A DNA stretch of 64,000 bases, from positions 124,001-188,000 of the forward strand of contig NZ_JACOQI010000002.1 of the NCBI RefSeq assembly GCF_014297285.1, written 5' to 3'. Numbering within the stretch: the stretch's first letter is position 1; every line of letters begins with the position of its first letter. Positions 52,496-60,243 of this stretch are shown here, piece after piece. The DNA comes from Dysosmobacter segnis. Lineage in GTDB: Bacteria > Bacillota > Clostridia > Oscillospirales > Oscillospiraceae. A program made the position numbers and the translations under genes. A model generated the notes under the pieces. That model saw only the letters and a list, made by a program, of their open reading frames with translations. It searched no databases and was not told the origin of the DNA.

Positions 52496-52930
52496 ATGGT
52501 ACCCAGCATCTATGGTGAAAACATGTTTGACGATTTCTTTGACAACAGTTTCTTCGGCGGTCACAGCCCCCTGTTTGGCAAGCACGAGAGAAACCTGATG
52601 AAGACCGATATCCGCGAAACGGATGACGCCAAGGCTTACCGCTTCGCAGTGGAGCTGCCCGGCTTCCAGAAGGACGAGATCCATGTGGACGTGAAGGACG
52701 GCTATCTGACCGTCAGCGCCCAGAAGGGTCTGGACAAGGACGAAGAGGACAAGAAGGGCCGCGTTCTGCGTCAGGAGCGCTATGCCGGTGCCTGCTCCCG
52801 CAGCTTTTATGTGGGTGATGTGAAGGCCGAGGATGTGAAGGCCAAGTATGAATCCGGTGTGCTGACCGTCCTGATCCCCAAGAAGGAGCCCAAGAAGATC
52901 GTTTCCGGCACCTCTGTCATCGTTGAATAA
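52496..52930 (+). CDS. Small heat shock protein, Hsp20/alpha-crystallin family
   Basis: 144 residues from the ATG at 52496, preceded by GGAGG; an upstream frame start at 52391 is unsupported. The alpha-crystallin domain runs from about 35 to 130 (YRFAVELPGFQKDEIHV, then LRQERYAGACSRSFYV) and ends with the GVLTVLIPK motif. It is an ATP-independent holdase against protein aggregation. No CIRCE element was found upstream. A terminator follows at 52984. Confidence 0.95.
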   Translation: MVPSIYGENMFDDFFDNSFFGGHSPLFGKHERNLMKTDIRETDDAKAYRFAVELPGFQKDEIHVDVKDGYLTVSAQKGLDKDEEDKKGRVLRQERYAGACSRSFYVGDVKAEDVKAKYESGVLTVLIPKKEPKKIVSGTSVIVE

Positions 52931-52983
52931 ACAGCTTCGGCGCGCTGTTGTGCGCCGGATGCGAGGCTGCTGAAGCAGCCATG

Positions 52984-53024
52984 CGGCTTGCCGTCTGTTC
53001 ATCAACAGGCGGCAAGCCGTTTTA
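52984..53024 (+). terminator. Terminator of hsp20
   Basis: Long stem: CGGCTTGCCG-CTGTT (52984-52999) with AACAG-CGGCAAGCCG (53004-53019), then TTTTAT. Confidence 0.85.
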
Positions 53025-53052
53025 TCTAAAATTATATCATGGAGAACCGCCG

Positions 53053-53223
53053 ATGAAAGAAGACCGCCGCCCGCAGGAAATCTGCGCGATTTGGATCGAC
53101 CACACAAACCGGATCATCTCATTCCGCAAGGAAGATGGTTTTGAGCCCCGCGCCTTTCTCTCACCAGATGAACAAATGCAGTATGCACTGGAAAAATGCT
53201 CCAACGGCTGCCGGGTCCAATGA
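53053..53223 (+). CDS. Small conserved-looking hypothetical protein
   Basis: 56 residues from the ATG at 53053, with a modest GGAGAA site upstream. It contains ICAIWIDHTNRIISF followed by an acidic region and a C-terminal GCRVQ. Small proteins with a W-I-x6-I-V-S-F core recur in gut Clostridia (from memory), but no named family or function is known. It has a terminator at 53301. Confidence 0.55.
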   Translation: MKEDRRPQEICAIWIDHTNRIISFRKEDGFEPRAFLSPDEQMQYALEKCSNGCRVQ

Positions 53224-53300
53224 CCGGCTGTGAATTCCGCATGCGGAAGTATGCGCATTTCTGCAATGTTCCGTCCCCCCTTCTCATGAACCGCAGCAGA

Positions 53301-53333
53301 CAGGATGATTTCATCAGAAATCATCCTGTTTTC
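53301..53333 (+). terminator. Terminator after the 56-residue gene
   Basis: Perfect 12-base-pair stem CAGGATGATTTC (53301-53312) with GAAATCATCCTG (53317-53328), then TTTTC. Confidence 0.85.
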
Positions 53334-53486
53334 ATATCAGGGCGGCAGTCTTGAGCCGCGAAGGGTACTTCTGAGCAAGTTGATGCTTGACAAAAACAGT
53401 GGAAGATGGTGCACTATAATTGTAGGATTTTACCATGACCGAAGTCAGTCTCGTCATGATTCCGCAAAAGGAGGAGGAAATGTAAT

Positions 53487-54306
53487 TTGAAAAAGCTGCT
53501 GATCTGTCTCGCGCTTCTCTGCATCTTTCCTCTGATTTTTTCCGCGTGCTTCTCCAAACAGAACGGCGGTTCCGACGATCCCGGTGATTTTGCCGACCAC
53601 GGAGGTGCGCCTATGGAGTTCCAGCATTTTTCCCTGTCGGAAAGCGGTATGTCCGCGCAGAGCTATGTCTACGAGGGCTATAAAACGGAGACCGGTGTCC
53701 ATTTAGAGCATTTTATCCGCTCGGAATACTGGGACAACACGGTTTCCGGTAATGTAAGCCGTCATTATCGAAAGTCTCCGAGGTGTGAACGGGTATGAAT
53801 TTTACCCGGAGGACGGCTCGACTCTGTACGAAGAGGAAGCGTGGGAGCTGTCGGAACAGGCCCGAAGTCTTTGGCTGCGCCTCACCTTCGCCGGGGAGTA
53901 TTCCGAGGGCATGAGTCCCGTCCAAATTCAGGGTCGGAAGTACCTGCCCATGTTCCCCGCTCGGGACGGCGTCTACACCATTGAACAGGTTCGAGAAAAA
54001 TTCTTAGCGGTCTTTTCCAAGGAATTTACGGATAAGACCCTGAATGCCGCCATTGCGAGCAAAGATCTGCTTGAATATAACGGCAACGTCTATGCAGCGT
54101 ACAGGAAAAACAGGGGCAAGACCTCCTACAACAGCTGGGCGGATCACGTCCGGGATGACGGCGCCGGGAAATTCACGGTGGTGATGGGTGTCAGCATGCC
54201 GCCGGACGGCAGCACAGTCTATGTGGAGCTGCCGACTGAAAAAACGCGGCAGGCAAGTTCGTATTTACGGATTATCCCTACTGGGATCGGTCGGAATGAT
54301 GTCTGA
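53487..54306 (+). pseudogene. Lipoprotein of unknown function, broken by two frameshifts
   Basis: A TTG start after AAGGAGGAGG opens a lipoprotein: signal peptide with lipobox FSAC (Cys21). The frame then fails near 53757 and coding-like sequence continues one frame on (to 54306). Deleting one A in GTAAGCC (about 53756-53757) restores NVAVIIESLRGVNGYEF. A second shift is suggested at the A6 run 54239-54244: adding one A gives KNAAGKFVFTDYPYWDRSE and a stop at 54296-54298, a more natural C-terminus than the annotated frame. Intact length would be about 270 residues. No family recognised. A TTGACA (53387-53392) and TATAAT (53415-53420) lie upstream, but 22 bases apart. Confidence 0.65.
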
Positions 54307-54480
54307 ATCTTCACCTGACTTGCGGGCAGCGTGAACATAGGCATAAAACTTTATTTATGAGCAGCGCATCACGAACATGCACAAATGCCAGTGCATGAAG
54401 TTCTCGTGCATTATTTCCGGTTGCCCCGCAGGGGGCGAGGAAATGGCACATTTCTTATTATACTATGCTTTTGCGTCGCA
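54307..54480. other. Intergenic stretch with imperfect hairpins
   Basis: No gene seen. CACGAACATGCAC pairs imperfectly with GTGCATGAAGTTCTCGTG (about 54371-54411), and GCCCCGCAGGGGGC forms a short hairpin near 54423-54436. No T run follows; significance unknown. Confidence 0.35.
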
Positions 54481-54485
54481 AAAAT

Positions 54486-54515
54486 AAGGGAGGACGAAAA
54501 CGTCCTCCCTTTTCT
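54486..54515. terminator. Bidirectional terminator
   Basis: Perfect 11-base-pair stem AAGGGAGGACG (54486-54496) with CGTCCTCCCTT (54501-54511) and a 4-A loop; T-rich on both strands. It ends the HAD hydrolase transcript. Confidence 0.85.
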
Positions 54516-54560
54516 GCATCCACTTTGCAGATTTGCGCCTGGTACGGTGAGTTGTGCAGT

Positions 54561-55364
54561 TTATGCCTTCTCTCTGCGGGCCATGGCGGCGATATCGCCC
54601 ACGCCGTCCAGCACGATGCTGGGGCGGTAGGCATAGGTCTTGAGGGTCTCCCGCGTGGAAACGCCGGAGAGCACCAGCACCGTGGACATACCGCTCTCCA
54701 TGCCGGAGATCACGTCGGTATCCATGCGGTCGCCCACCATCACCGCCTCACCGGAGTGGCAGTTCAGCTTTTTCAGCCCTGTCCGCATCATCAGCGGATT
54801 GGGCTTGCCGCAGAAGTAGGCCTGCTTGCCCGTTGCCATCTCAATAGGTGCGATGAGGGCACGGCAGGCAGGGGCGATGCCGTTTTCAATGGGGCCGGAG
54901 ACATCGGAGTTGGCACCGATGAGCTTGGCCCCCTGCATCACCAGATTTGTGGCTTTCGTGAGGGTGTCAAGCGAATAGCTGCGCCCCTCGCCTACCACCA
55001 CATAGTCGGGGTTCACATCGTTCATGGTGATGCCTGCGTCATAGAGGGCGTTGAGCAGTCCTGCCTCGCCAATGGCAAACACGGAGCAGCCCGGTGCCTG
55101 CTCCCGCAGGAAGGCGGCGGTGGCCAGTGCGCTGGTATAGAAGTGCTCCTCCGGCACATCAAGGCCCATGCGGGCCAGCTTCTGGTTCAGCTCCCGGGGC
55201 GTATAGCCGCTGTTGTTGGTAAGAAAGAGATATTCCTTGTCCTCATCATGCAGCCACTGAATGAACTCCGCCACCCCCGGCAGAATGCGGTTGCCGTGGT
55301 AGATGACGCCGTCCATATCGCAGATGAAGCCTTTTTTCTCGTTAAAATTGATGGGAGTCTCCAT
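54561..55364 (-). CDS. HAD-IIA family phosphatase (NagD-like)
   Basis: 267 residues. HAD motif I is DMDGVIYHG with nucleophile Asp16, motif II TNNSG, motif III Lys in FCGKPNP, and motif IV VGDRMDTDV; the C2-type cap lies between. NagD-like enzymes dephosphorylate nucleotides or sugar phosphates such as UMP or glycerol phosphate; the substrate cannot be read here. It sits alone between terminators. Confidence 0.93.
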   Translation of the reverse strand: METPINFNEKKGFICDMDGVIYHGNRILPGVAEFIQWLHDEDKEYLFLTNNSGYTPRELNQKLARMGLDVPEEHFYTSALATAAFLREQAPGCSVFAIGEAGLLNALYDAGITMNDVNPDYVVVGEGRSYSLDTLTKATNLVMQGAKLIGANSDVSGPIENGIAPACRALIAPIEMATGKQAYFCGKPNPLMMRTGLKKLNCHSGEAVMVGDRMDTDVISGMESGMSTVLVLSGVSTRETLKTYAYRPSIVLDGVGDIAAMARREKA

Positions 55365-55491
55365 GTTGTTCCTCCTGCCCTTCTTGTTAATATTCCATCT
55401 TCTTTTACTGTATCATGCAAGGAATCGGATTTCCATCAAGAAACGGTAAATTTTTCGGCATGATTCTGTTTACCGCACAATGCCTGCGGCC

Positions 55492-58068
55492 TTACCGCCG
55501 CAGCAGCTTCAAAAGCTGGATGACCACCATGGAGCCGAAGGCCAGTCCTACGATGGCCCCCACCATCCCAATGGACAGGGGAGCCACGGCGAACAGCGGT
55601 TCCAGCGCGGGAACCAGCAGCACCAGTCCCAGCAGCAGAGCGCCGATGGCAAAGGCACCCAACAGGGCACGGTTGTTCCAGAAGTGCCGGGTCAGCAGCA
55701 CCGGATGCTGGGATTTGCAGCTAAAGCCGTGGAACAGGCGGCTCAGGCACAGGGTAGAGAAGGCCATGGTCTGCCCAGCAGCGGCACCGCCGGCGTTCAG
55801 TCCCAGATAGAAGGCCGTGACGGTGGCGGCGGCGATCACCAGTCCTTCAACACCCACACTGAACAGGAAGGTTTTGGTCAAGATGCCTTCGTTCCGGGGC
55901 CGGGGCTTTTCCGACATGACCTCATCGGTATGAGGCTCCAGCCCCAGCGCAATAGCGGGCAGAGAATCCGTCAGCAGGTTGATGAACAGCAGGTGCACTG
56001 CCGCGAAGGGCACGGGCAGTCCCATCAGGGAGGCGTAGAGCACCGTCAGAATGCCCGCCGTATTGCCGGAGAGCAGGAACTGAATGGCCCGCTTGATGTT
56101 GGCGTATACGTTCCGGCCGTTCTTCACGGCTTTCACGATGGTGGCGAAGTTATCGTCCGCCAGCACCATACCGGCAGCATCCTTGGCCACCTCCGTTCCC
56201 GTGATGCCCATGGCAACGCCGATGTCCGCCTGCTTGAGAGCGGGGGCGTCATTGACGCCGTCGCCGGTCATGGCTACCAGATTGCCCCGCTGCTGCCACG
56301 CCCGGACGATGCGGATCTTATGCTCCGGGGACACACGGGCGTAGACACTGACCTTTGGCACGAAGTCCTGCAATTCCTCGTCGCTCATGCTGTCGATGAC
56401 CGCGCCCTCCACGGCCTCCGTGCCGTCCCGCAAAATGCCGATCTCGCGGGCGATGGCCGCCGCCGTGATCTTATGGTCGCCGGTGATCATAATGGGGCGG
56501 ATACCGGCACGGATGCACTCCGCCACCGCCGCCTTGGATTCCTCACGGGGCGGGTCCATCATGGCGATGAGACCGAGGAAGGTCAGGCCGTTTTCATCCG
56601 CCAGAGTGATGGCCGTACTGTCCACACTGCGGCAGGCGAAGGCCAGCACCCGCAGGCCCTCGTTGGAAAACTGTTCGTTGACCTGTTCGATCCTCGCCCG
56701 TTCCTCCGGCGTCACCACGCAGCGGTCCAGCAGCACGTCCGTCGCGCCCTTGGTGACCAGCATCAGGCCACCCGCCAGCTTGTGGACCGTGGACATCATT
56801 TTTCGGTCGGAATCGAAGGGGATCTCCGTCAGGCGGGGCCAACGGTCCCGGACAAGATCCTCGTCAAAGCCGTTGGTCTCCCCCAGCCGCACCAGTGCCG
56901 TTTCCGTGGGGTCGCCGATTTCCGTATCTCCGCTGATGACCGCATCGCTGCACAGCAAAGCCGTCCGCAGCAGCGGCTCCTGTAACGGGTCCCGGAAGTC
57001 CGCGTCCTTGGCGTCGATCACCTCGCCTCCGGTGTAGAGCTTGCGCACCGTCATACGGTTCTGGGTCAGCGTACCGGTTTTATCCGAGCAGATGACCGAC
57101 ACGCTGCCAAGCCCCTCCACCGCCTGCAAATGGCGGATGATGGCGTTTTCCTTGGCCATTTTCCGGGTGCCGAAGGACAGCACGATGGTCACGATAGAGC
57201 TGAGGGCCTCCGGGATAGCGGCCACCGCCAGCGCCACGGCGAAGAGGAAGGCGTTCATCACGTTTTCGTGCCGCCACAGCACGCTGACGCCAAACAGCAC
57301 TGCGCAGATCACCAGAATGATGATCGACAGCTTTCTGCCGAACTGGTCCAGACTGACCTGCAGCGGCGTTTTCCGTTCCTCCGTGTTTTTCAGAAGCTGG
57401 GCGATCTTGCCCATTTCCGTGTCCATGCCGGTGGCCGTCACCAGAAAGCGGCCCCGCCCATAGGTGACGAAGCTGCCGGAGAACACCATGTTCTTCCGGT
57501 CGCCCAAGGCCGTCTCTCCACTGAGCGGCTCCGTATCCTTTTCCACCGGCAGGCTTTCGCCGGTAAGGGCACTCTCCGCGCACTTCAGACTGGCACACTC
57601 CAACAGGCGTCCGTCGGCACAGACGGAATCTCCCGCCTCCAATATGACCACATCACCGGGAACCACCTCTCGGCCGGGGATCTGTACGATCTGACCGTCC
57701 CGCAGTACCTTGGCGGTGGGGGCGGACATCTGCTTCAGGCTGTCCAGCGATGCGGAGGCCTTGACGGTCTGAACGGTGCCCAGAATTGCGTTCATGGTGA
57801 TGACCGCCAGAATGACGATCATGCTCTCCACGTCCCCCATGCAGGCGGAGATGACGGCGGCCAGAATGAGAATCAACACCAGAAAATCCGCAAACTGCCC
57901 CAGAAAAATCTGCCAAACACTCTTTTGCTTGCCGGCGTGCAGTTCGTTGGCACCGTATTTCAACAAACGGAGCGCCGCATCCTCCTGTGATAGGCCGGTC
58001 TCCCGGCAATCCAGTTTCTGGAACAGCTCCACGCGGGATTGTTCCCAAATGTTCTTTTCCTGCTTCAT
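55492..58068 (-). CDS. P-type cation ATPase (P2A type), probable Mn2+/Ca2+ exporter
   Basis: 858 residues. The N-terminal cation ATPase domain is followed by membrane helices and the actuator motif TGES. The phosphorylated aspartate is in CSDKTGTLT (about residue 329), with TGDGVNDAPAL in the hinge. The ion-site helices read IPEALSS (M4) and NLLTDSLPAIALG (M6), resembling SERCA-like pumps. The annotation by homology alone would be calcium export. The yybP-ykoY manganese riboswitch just upstream points to manganese, as for L. lactis YoaB. Confidence 0.92.
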   Translation of the reverse strand: MKQEKNIWEQSRVELFQKLDCRETGLSQEDAALRLLKYGANELHAGKQKSVWQIFLGQFADFLVLILILAAVISACMGDVESMIVILAVITMNAILGTVQTVKASASLDSLKQMSAPTAKVLRDGQIVQIPGREVVPGDVVILEAGDSVCADGRLLECASLKCAESALTGESLPVEKDTEPLSGETALGDRKNMVFSGSFVTYGRGRFLVTATGMDTEMGKIAQLLKNTEERKTPLQVSLDQFGRKLSIIILVICAVLFGVSVLWRHENVMNAFLFAVALAVAAIPEALSSIVTIVLSFGTRKMAKENAIIRHLQAVEGLGSVSVICSDKTGTLTQNRMTVRKLYTGGEVIDAKDADFRDPLQEPLLRTALLCSDAVISGDTEIGDPTETALVRLGETNGFDEDLVRDRWPRLTEIPFDSDRKMMSTVHKLAGGLMLVTKGATDVLLDRCVVTPEERARIEQVNEQFSNEGLRVLAFACRSVDSTAITLADENGLTFLGLIAMMDPPREESKAAVAECIRAGIRPIMITGDHKITAAAIAREIGILRDGTEAVEGAVIDSMSDEELQDFVPKVSVYARVSPEHKIRIVRAWQQRGNLVAMTGDGVNDAPALKQADIGVAMGITGTEVAKDAAGMVLADDNFATIVKAVKNGRNVYANIKRAIQFLLSGNTAGILTVLYASLMGLPVPFAAVHLLFINLLTDSLPAIALGLEPHTDEVMSEKPRPRNEGILTKTFLFSVGVEGLVIAAATVTAFYLGLNAGGAAAGQTMAFSTLCLSRLFHGFSCKSQHPVLLTRHFWNNRALLGAFAIGALLLGLVLLVPALEPLFAVAPLSIGMVGAIVGLAFGSMVVIQLLKLLRR

Positions 58069-58094
58069 GTACTGTGTCTCCTTTCGGCGGACGC

Positions 58095-58149
58095 AAAAAA
58101 GGCGAGCCCTTTTGCGTCAATGCCTTCACATTGATACAAAAGTCTCGCC
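58095..58149 (-). terminator. Riboswitch-controlled terminator
   Basis: Minus-strand stem GGCGAG-CTTTTG-TCAATG with CATTGA-CAAAAG-CTCGCC (58101-58149), followed by six to seven Ts (58094-58100). Its 5' arm includes the 3' strand of aptamer helix P1, so ligand binding would prevent termination. Confidence 0.85.
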
Positions 58150-58227
58150 ATTTCAATCCGCAGCGGAGCCAAACGGCCCGTACTGACGCCAACGGATACA
58201 CAAAGCTGTGCAAGCTACTCCCTTTTG
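58137..58227 (-). promoter_or_regulatory. yybP-ykoY manganese riboswitch aptamer
   Basis: The minus-strand leader of the P-type ATPase has the class hallmarks: 5' CAAAAGGGAGTAGC, matching the conserved GGGGAGUAG loop, and 3' GGCGAGACTTTTG, closing helix P1 (CAAAAG/CTTTTG), with a central multi-stem domain. Known members sense Mn2+ and turn expression on by blocking a terminator, which fits the overlapping terminator arm here. Confidence 0.85.
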
Positions 58228-58232
58228 AACGA

Positions 58233-58261
58233 AGAATACACGGTTTTCTGCCCGTTGTCAA
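58233..58261 (-). promoter_or_regulatory. Promoter of the riboswitch-ATPase transcript
   Basis: Minus-strand TTGACA (58256-58261) and TATTCT (58233-58238), 17-base spacer, immediately ahead of the aptamer. Confidence 0.75.
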
Positions 58262-58373
58262 GACGTGTTTTCGCTAAAAATCGTTAAGATTCTCTCGTGT
58301 CCGGACCCACCGAGGAGCCTGTGTCCCCTTTTCTTTTCGATTCAGCAGCTGCCGTTTTCCCTTTCAAACGCTG

Positions 58374-58778
58374 TCAGCCCTTCTTTTTGCGCACCTTTGG
58401 TGCTGTTGCCTGATAGCTTACATCGAGCAGCATTTTAATTTTGTCATCCGCCACACTGCCATCCAGTGCAACGGTAATCCAGCTGTCCTTCCGCATATGA
58501 TAGGCTGGAAAAAAGCCGTTCTCCATCAGCAGCGAGCCTGCCAGAATGGGACCGCATTTCAAGTTGACAGCGTCTATCCGCTCCTCACCTTGCAGTCCAA
58601 GCTTGCTTTTCGGCAGATCCATAATAACCGCAAGCCATTTTTGATTGCTGCTGTGGCGGAACACCTCATAATTGGGATATTGGAGCCACGGACGGTCCGC
58701 GCTTGCCGGATAGGTTTCCAAGGTGAACGTTTCCAATTTCTTCCGGTCCATGCCTGTATTCTCTATCATTTCACTCAT
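58374..58778 (-). CDS. MmcQ/YjbR family protein
   Basis: 134 residues from the ATG at 58778, after a GGAGG; the frame extends to 58835 without support. The double-wing YjbR-type fold is indicated by RPWLQYPNYEVFRH near the N-terminus and the C-terminal SWITVALDG region, ending in a basic tail. Some family members bind DNA; function unknown. It has its own promoter at 58835-58863. Confidence 0.82.
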   Translation of the reverse strand: MSEMIENTGMDRKKLETFTLETYPASADRPWLQYPNYEVFRHSSNQKWLAVIMDLPKSKLGLQGEERIDAVNLKCGPILAGSLLMENGFFPAYHMRKDSWITVALDGSVADDKIKMLLDVSYQATAPKVRKKKG

Positions 58779-59088
58779 TAGAAGCCTCCATGAATACGTT
58801 CTTCCCCGCAAAAGCCAGCTGCTTTCTCTCTGCAATCCTACCTGATTTGAGCCATATTGTCAATTTTTGATAGGTTTCACTGCAAAAAGGCCGTTCGCAT
58901 CACGGAAGGTGCAGCCGGCTTCTGGTGTGTGATCGATCCAAGTCAAATACCTGCTCGGTAATCACACCGCTGGCGCTGGATCATGGGCGTTTTGGCCGCG
59001 TCCTTACAGAACATGCCTGCCCGCTGGCAGATTCCCTGCAGGATCGGCACACAGACGCGCCCTTTTCCGTCAGCCTGTTCAGTCAAAG
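58779..59088. other. Intergenic region, no gene recognised
   Basis: About 310 bases. A minus-strand promoter for the YjbR gene (TTGACA 58858-58863, TAGGAT 58835-58840, 17-base spacer) accounts for part of it. The remainder has short open frames only and may be decayed coding sequence, but no family could be read. Confidence 0.5.
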
Positions 59089-59127
59089 AAAATCAGATGC
59101 ACGTCTCACGGCGTGCATCTGATTTTT
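59089..59127. terminator. Terminator of the XRE/zinc-ribbon gene
   Basis: Stem AAAATCAGATGCACG (59089-59103) with CGTGCATCTGATTTTT (59112-59127); T-rich on both strands. Confidence 0.85.
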
Positions 59128-59128
59128 G

Positions 59129-59893
59129 CTATCTTTTCTTGTAAACGACCAGCTCCGGGTTTTTACCGTTTTCCTCATAGGTGCAGACCAGCAGAAAATC
59201 CATATTTGCGGCAATGCCGAAGCAGCGGTCGCCGCCAAACTCACATTCCAGCTGGTTGCCGAGGTAGGTCGCCTGATCGTCAAGGAATTTGACGGTTTTT
59301 CCGTTGGGAAGGCGGTATGCAAGGTTGATATACTTGCCTACAAGCGCGTTGAGCTTTTCCACCTTGGGCATCCCGTCAATATGCAGATCGTTGAATTCAT
59401 CCATCAGTGTCTGCTTATACTGCGCAAAGGCTTCCGCGCCGCCGAGATTTTCATACCGCTTCCAGTAATTGAGCTTTGGCAGCGTATTCTTCAGGTAGGC
59501 CCGCGCCTGTTCGGCGGGAAATTCCTCGCTGGCCATGTTCTGCACGCAGACCTCGATCAGATCGTCTAAATCGTGGTACATATACTCGCCGTCAGCATAG
59601 CACCACTTGCAGTACTCCTCATTGAAAAAGCCGTCTGTCTCCCTGCTGATGTCCCCGTCTGCAAGGGGCATCCCGCAGCATTGACAGATAAGCTGTCTCG
59701 GTGAGCCGAGCAGCGTATTGATGGAGACATCAAAGAGCTTTGAGAGCAGCTTCAATGTCTCAATATTCGGCGTTGTTTCTCCGTTTTCCCAGCGGGAAAC
59801 CGCCTGGCGGGTCACAAACACCTTTTCCGCAAGCTCGTCCTGTGACAGTCCCATCTTTGTCCTGAGTTCCAGAATCATATCCTTTGTATCCAT
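59129..59893 (-). CDS. XRE-family HTH regulator with zinc-ribbon domain
   Basis: 254 residues. A Cro/CI-type helix-turn-helix occupies about 7-62 (LSQDELAEKVFVTRQAVSRWENG). A putative zinc ribbon follows (CQCC at 70-73, CKWC at 95-98) in a segment of the zinc_ribbon_2 type, then a C-terminal domain of about 60 residues that may bind a ligand. Such proteins are common in gut Clostridia with unknown targets. An inverted repeat over its own promoter suggests autoregulation. Confidence 0.85.
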   Translation of the reverse strand: MDTKDMILELRTKMGLSQDELAEKVFVTRQAVSRWENGETTPNIETLKLLSKLFDVSINTLLGSPRQLICQCCGMPLADGDISRETDGFFNEEYCKWCYADGEYMYHDLDDLIEVCVQNMASEEFPAEQARAYLKNTLPKLNYWKRYENLGGAEAFAQYKQTLMDEFNDLHIDGMPKVEKLNALVGKYINLAYRLPNGKTVKFLDDQATYLGNQLECEFGGDRCFGIAANMDFLLVCTYEENGKNPELVVYKKR

Positions 59894-59913
59894 ACGATCA
59901 TCACCTCACGGTC

Positions 59914-59942
59914 ATCATACCCCAAAGTTATCGGTATGACAA
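59914..59942 (-). promoter_or_regulatory. Promoter with overlapping operator-like palindrome
   Basis: Minus-strand TTGTCA (59937-59942) and TATGAT (59914-59919), 17-base spacer. TCATACC (59915-59921) and GGTATGA (59933-59939) form an inverted repeat inside it. Confidence 0.6.
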
Positions 59943-60038
59943 GCAACCTGCTGTTGCGGAATGCATGATGATCGAATACGCTGCCCTTGCGGGTAACGCG
60001 GCACAGCGGTACAACATGATCGTTTCCCAATTATATGC

Positions 60039-60073
60039 AAAAGGCTCTCTGGCAATATGCCAGAGAGCCTTTT
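60039..60073. terminator. Terminator of nifJ
   Basis: Perfect 16-base-pair stem AAAAGGCTCTCTGGCA (60039-60054) with its complement (60058-60073). It is about 170 bases beyond the nifJ stop; nothing else was recognised between them. Confidence 0.85.
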
Positions 60074-60243
60074 ATGCGGAGAGAGTATGGTAAGAGTAAA
60101 AACAGAAAACGGATATGTAACCTCAGTTGTTTTCCTGAGTCGCTGCTGCATTTGAACTTGTACCCATACAAGACGAGATTACATCAGAAAGCAAGGTTTG
60201 CTTTCACACCAATTTCATGTTTCGTGCTGATTCTGACCGACAA

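Noticed and set aside
58925-59122. 65-codon plus-strand frame before the XRE gene
   Set aside because: No ribosome-binding site or family, and it runs into a terminator stem.
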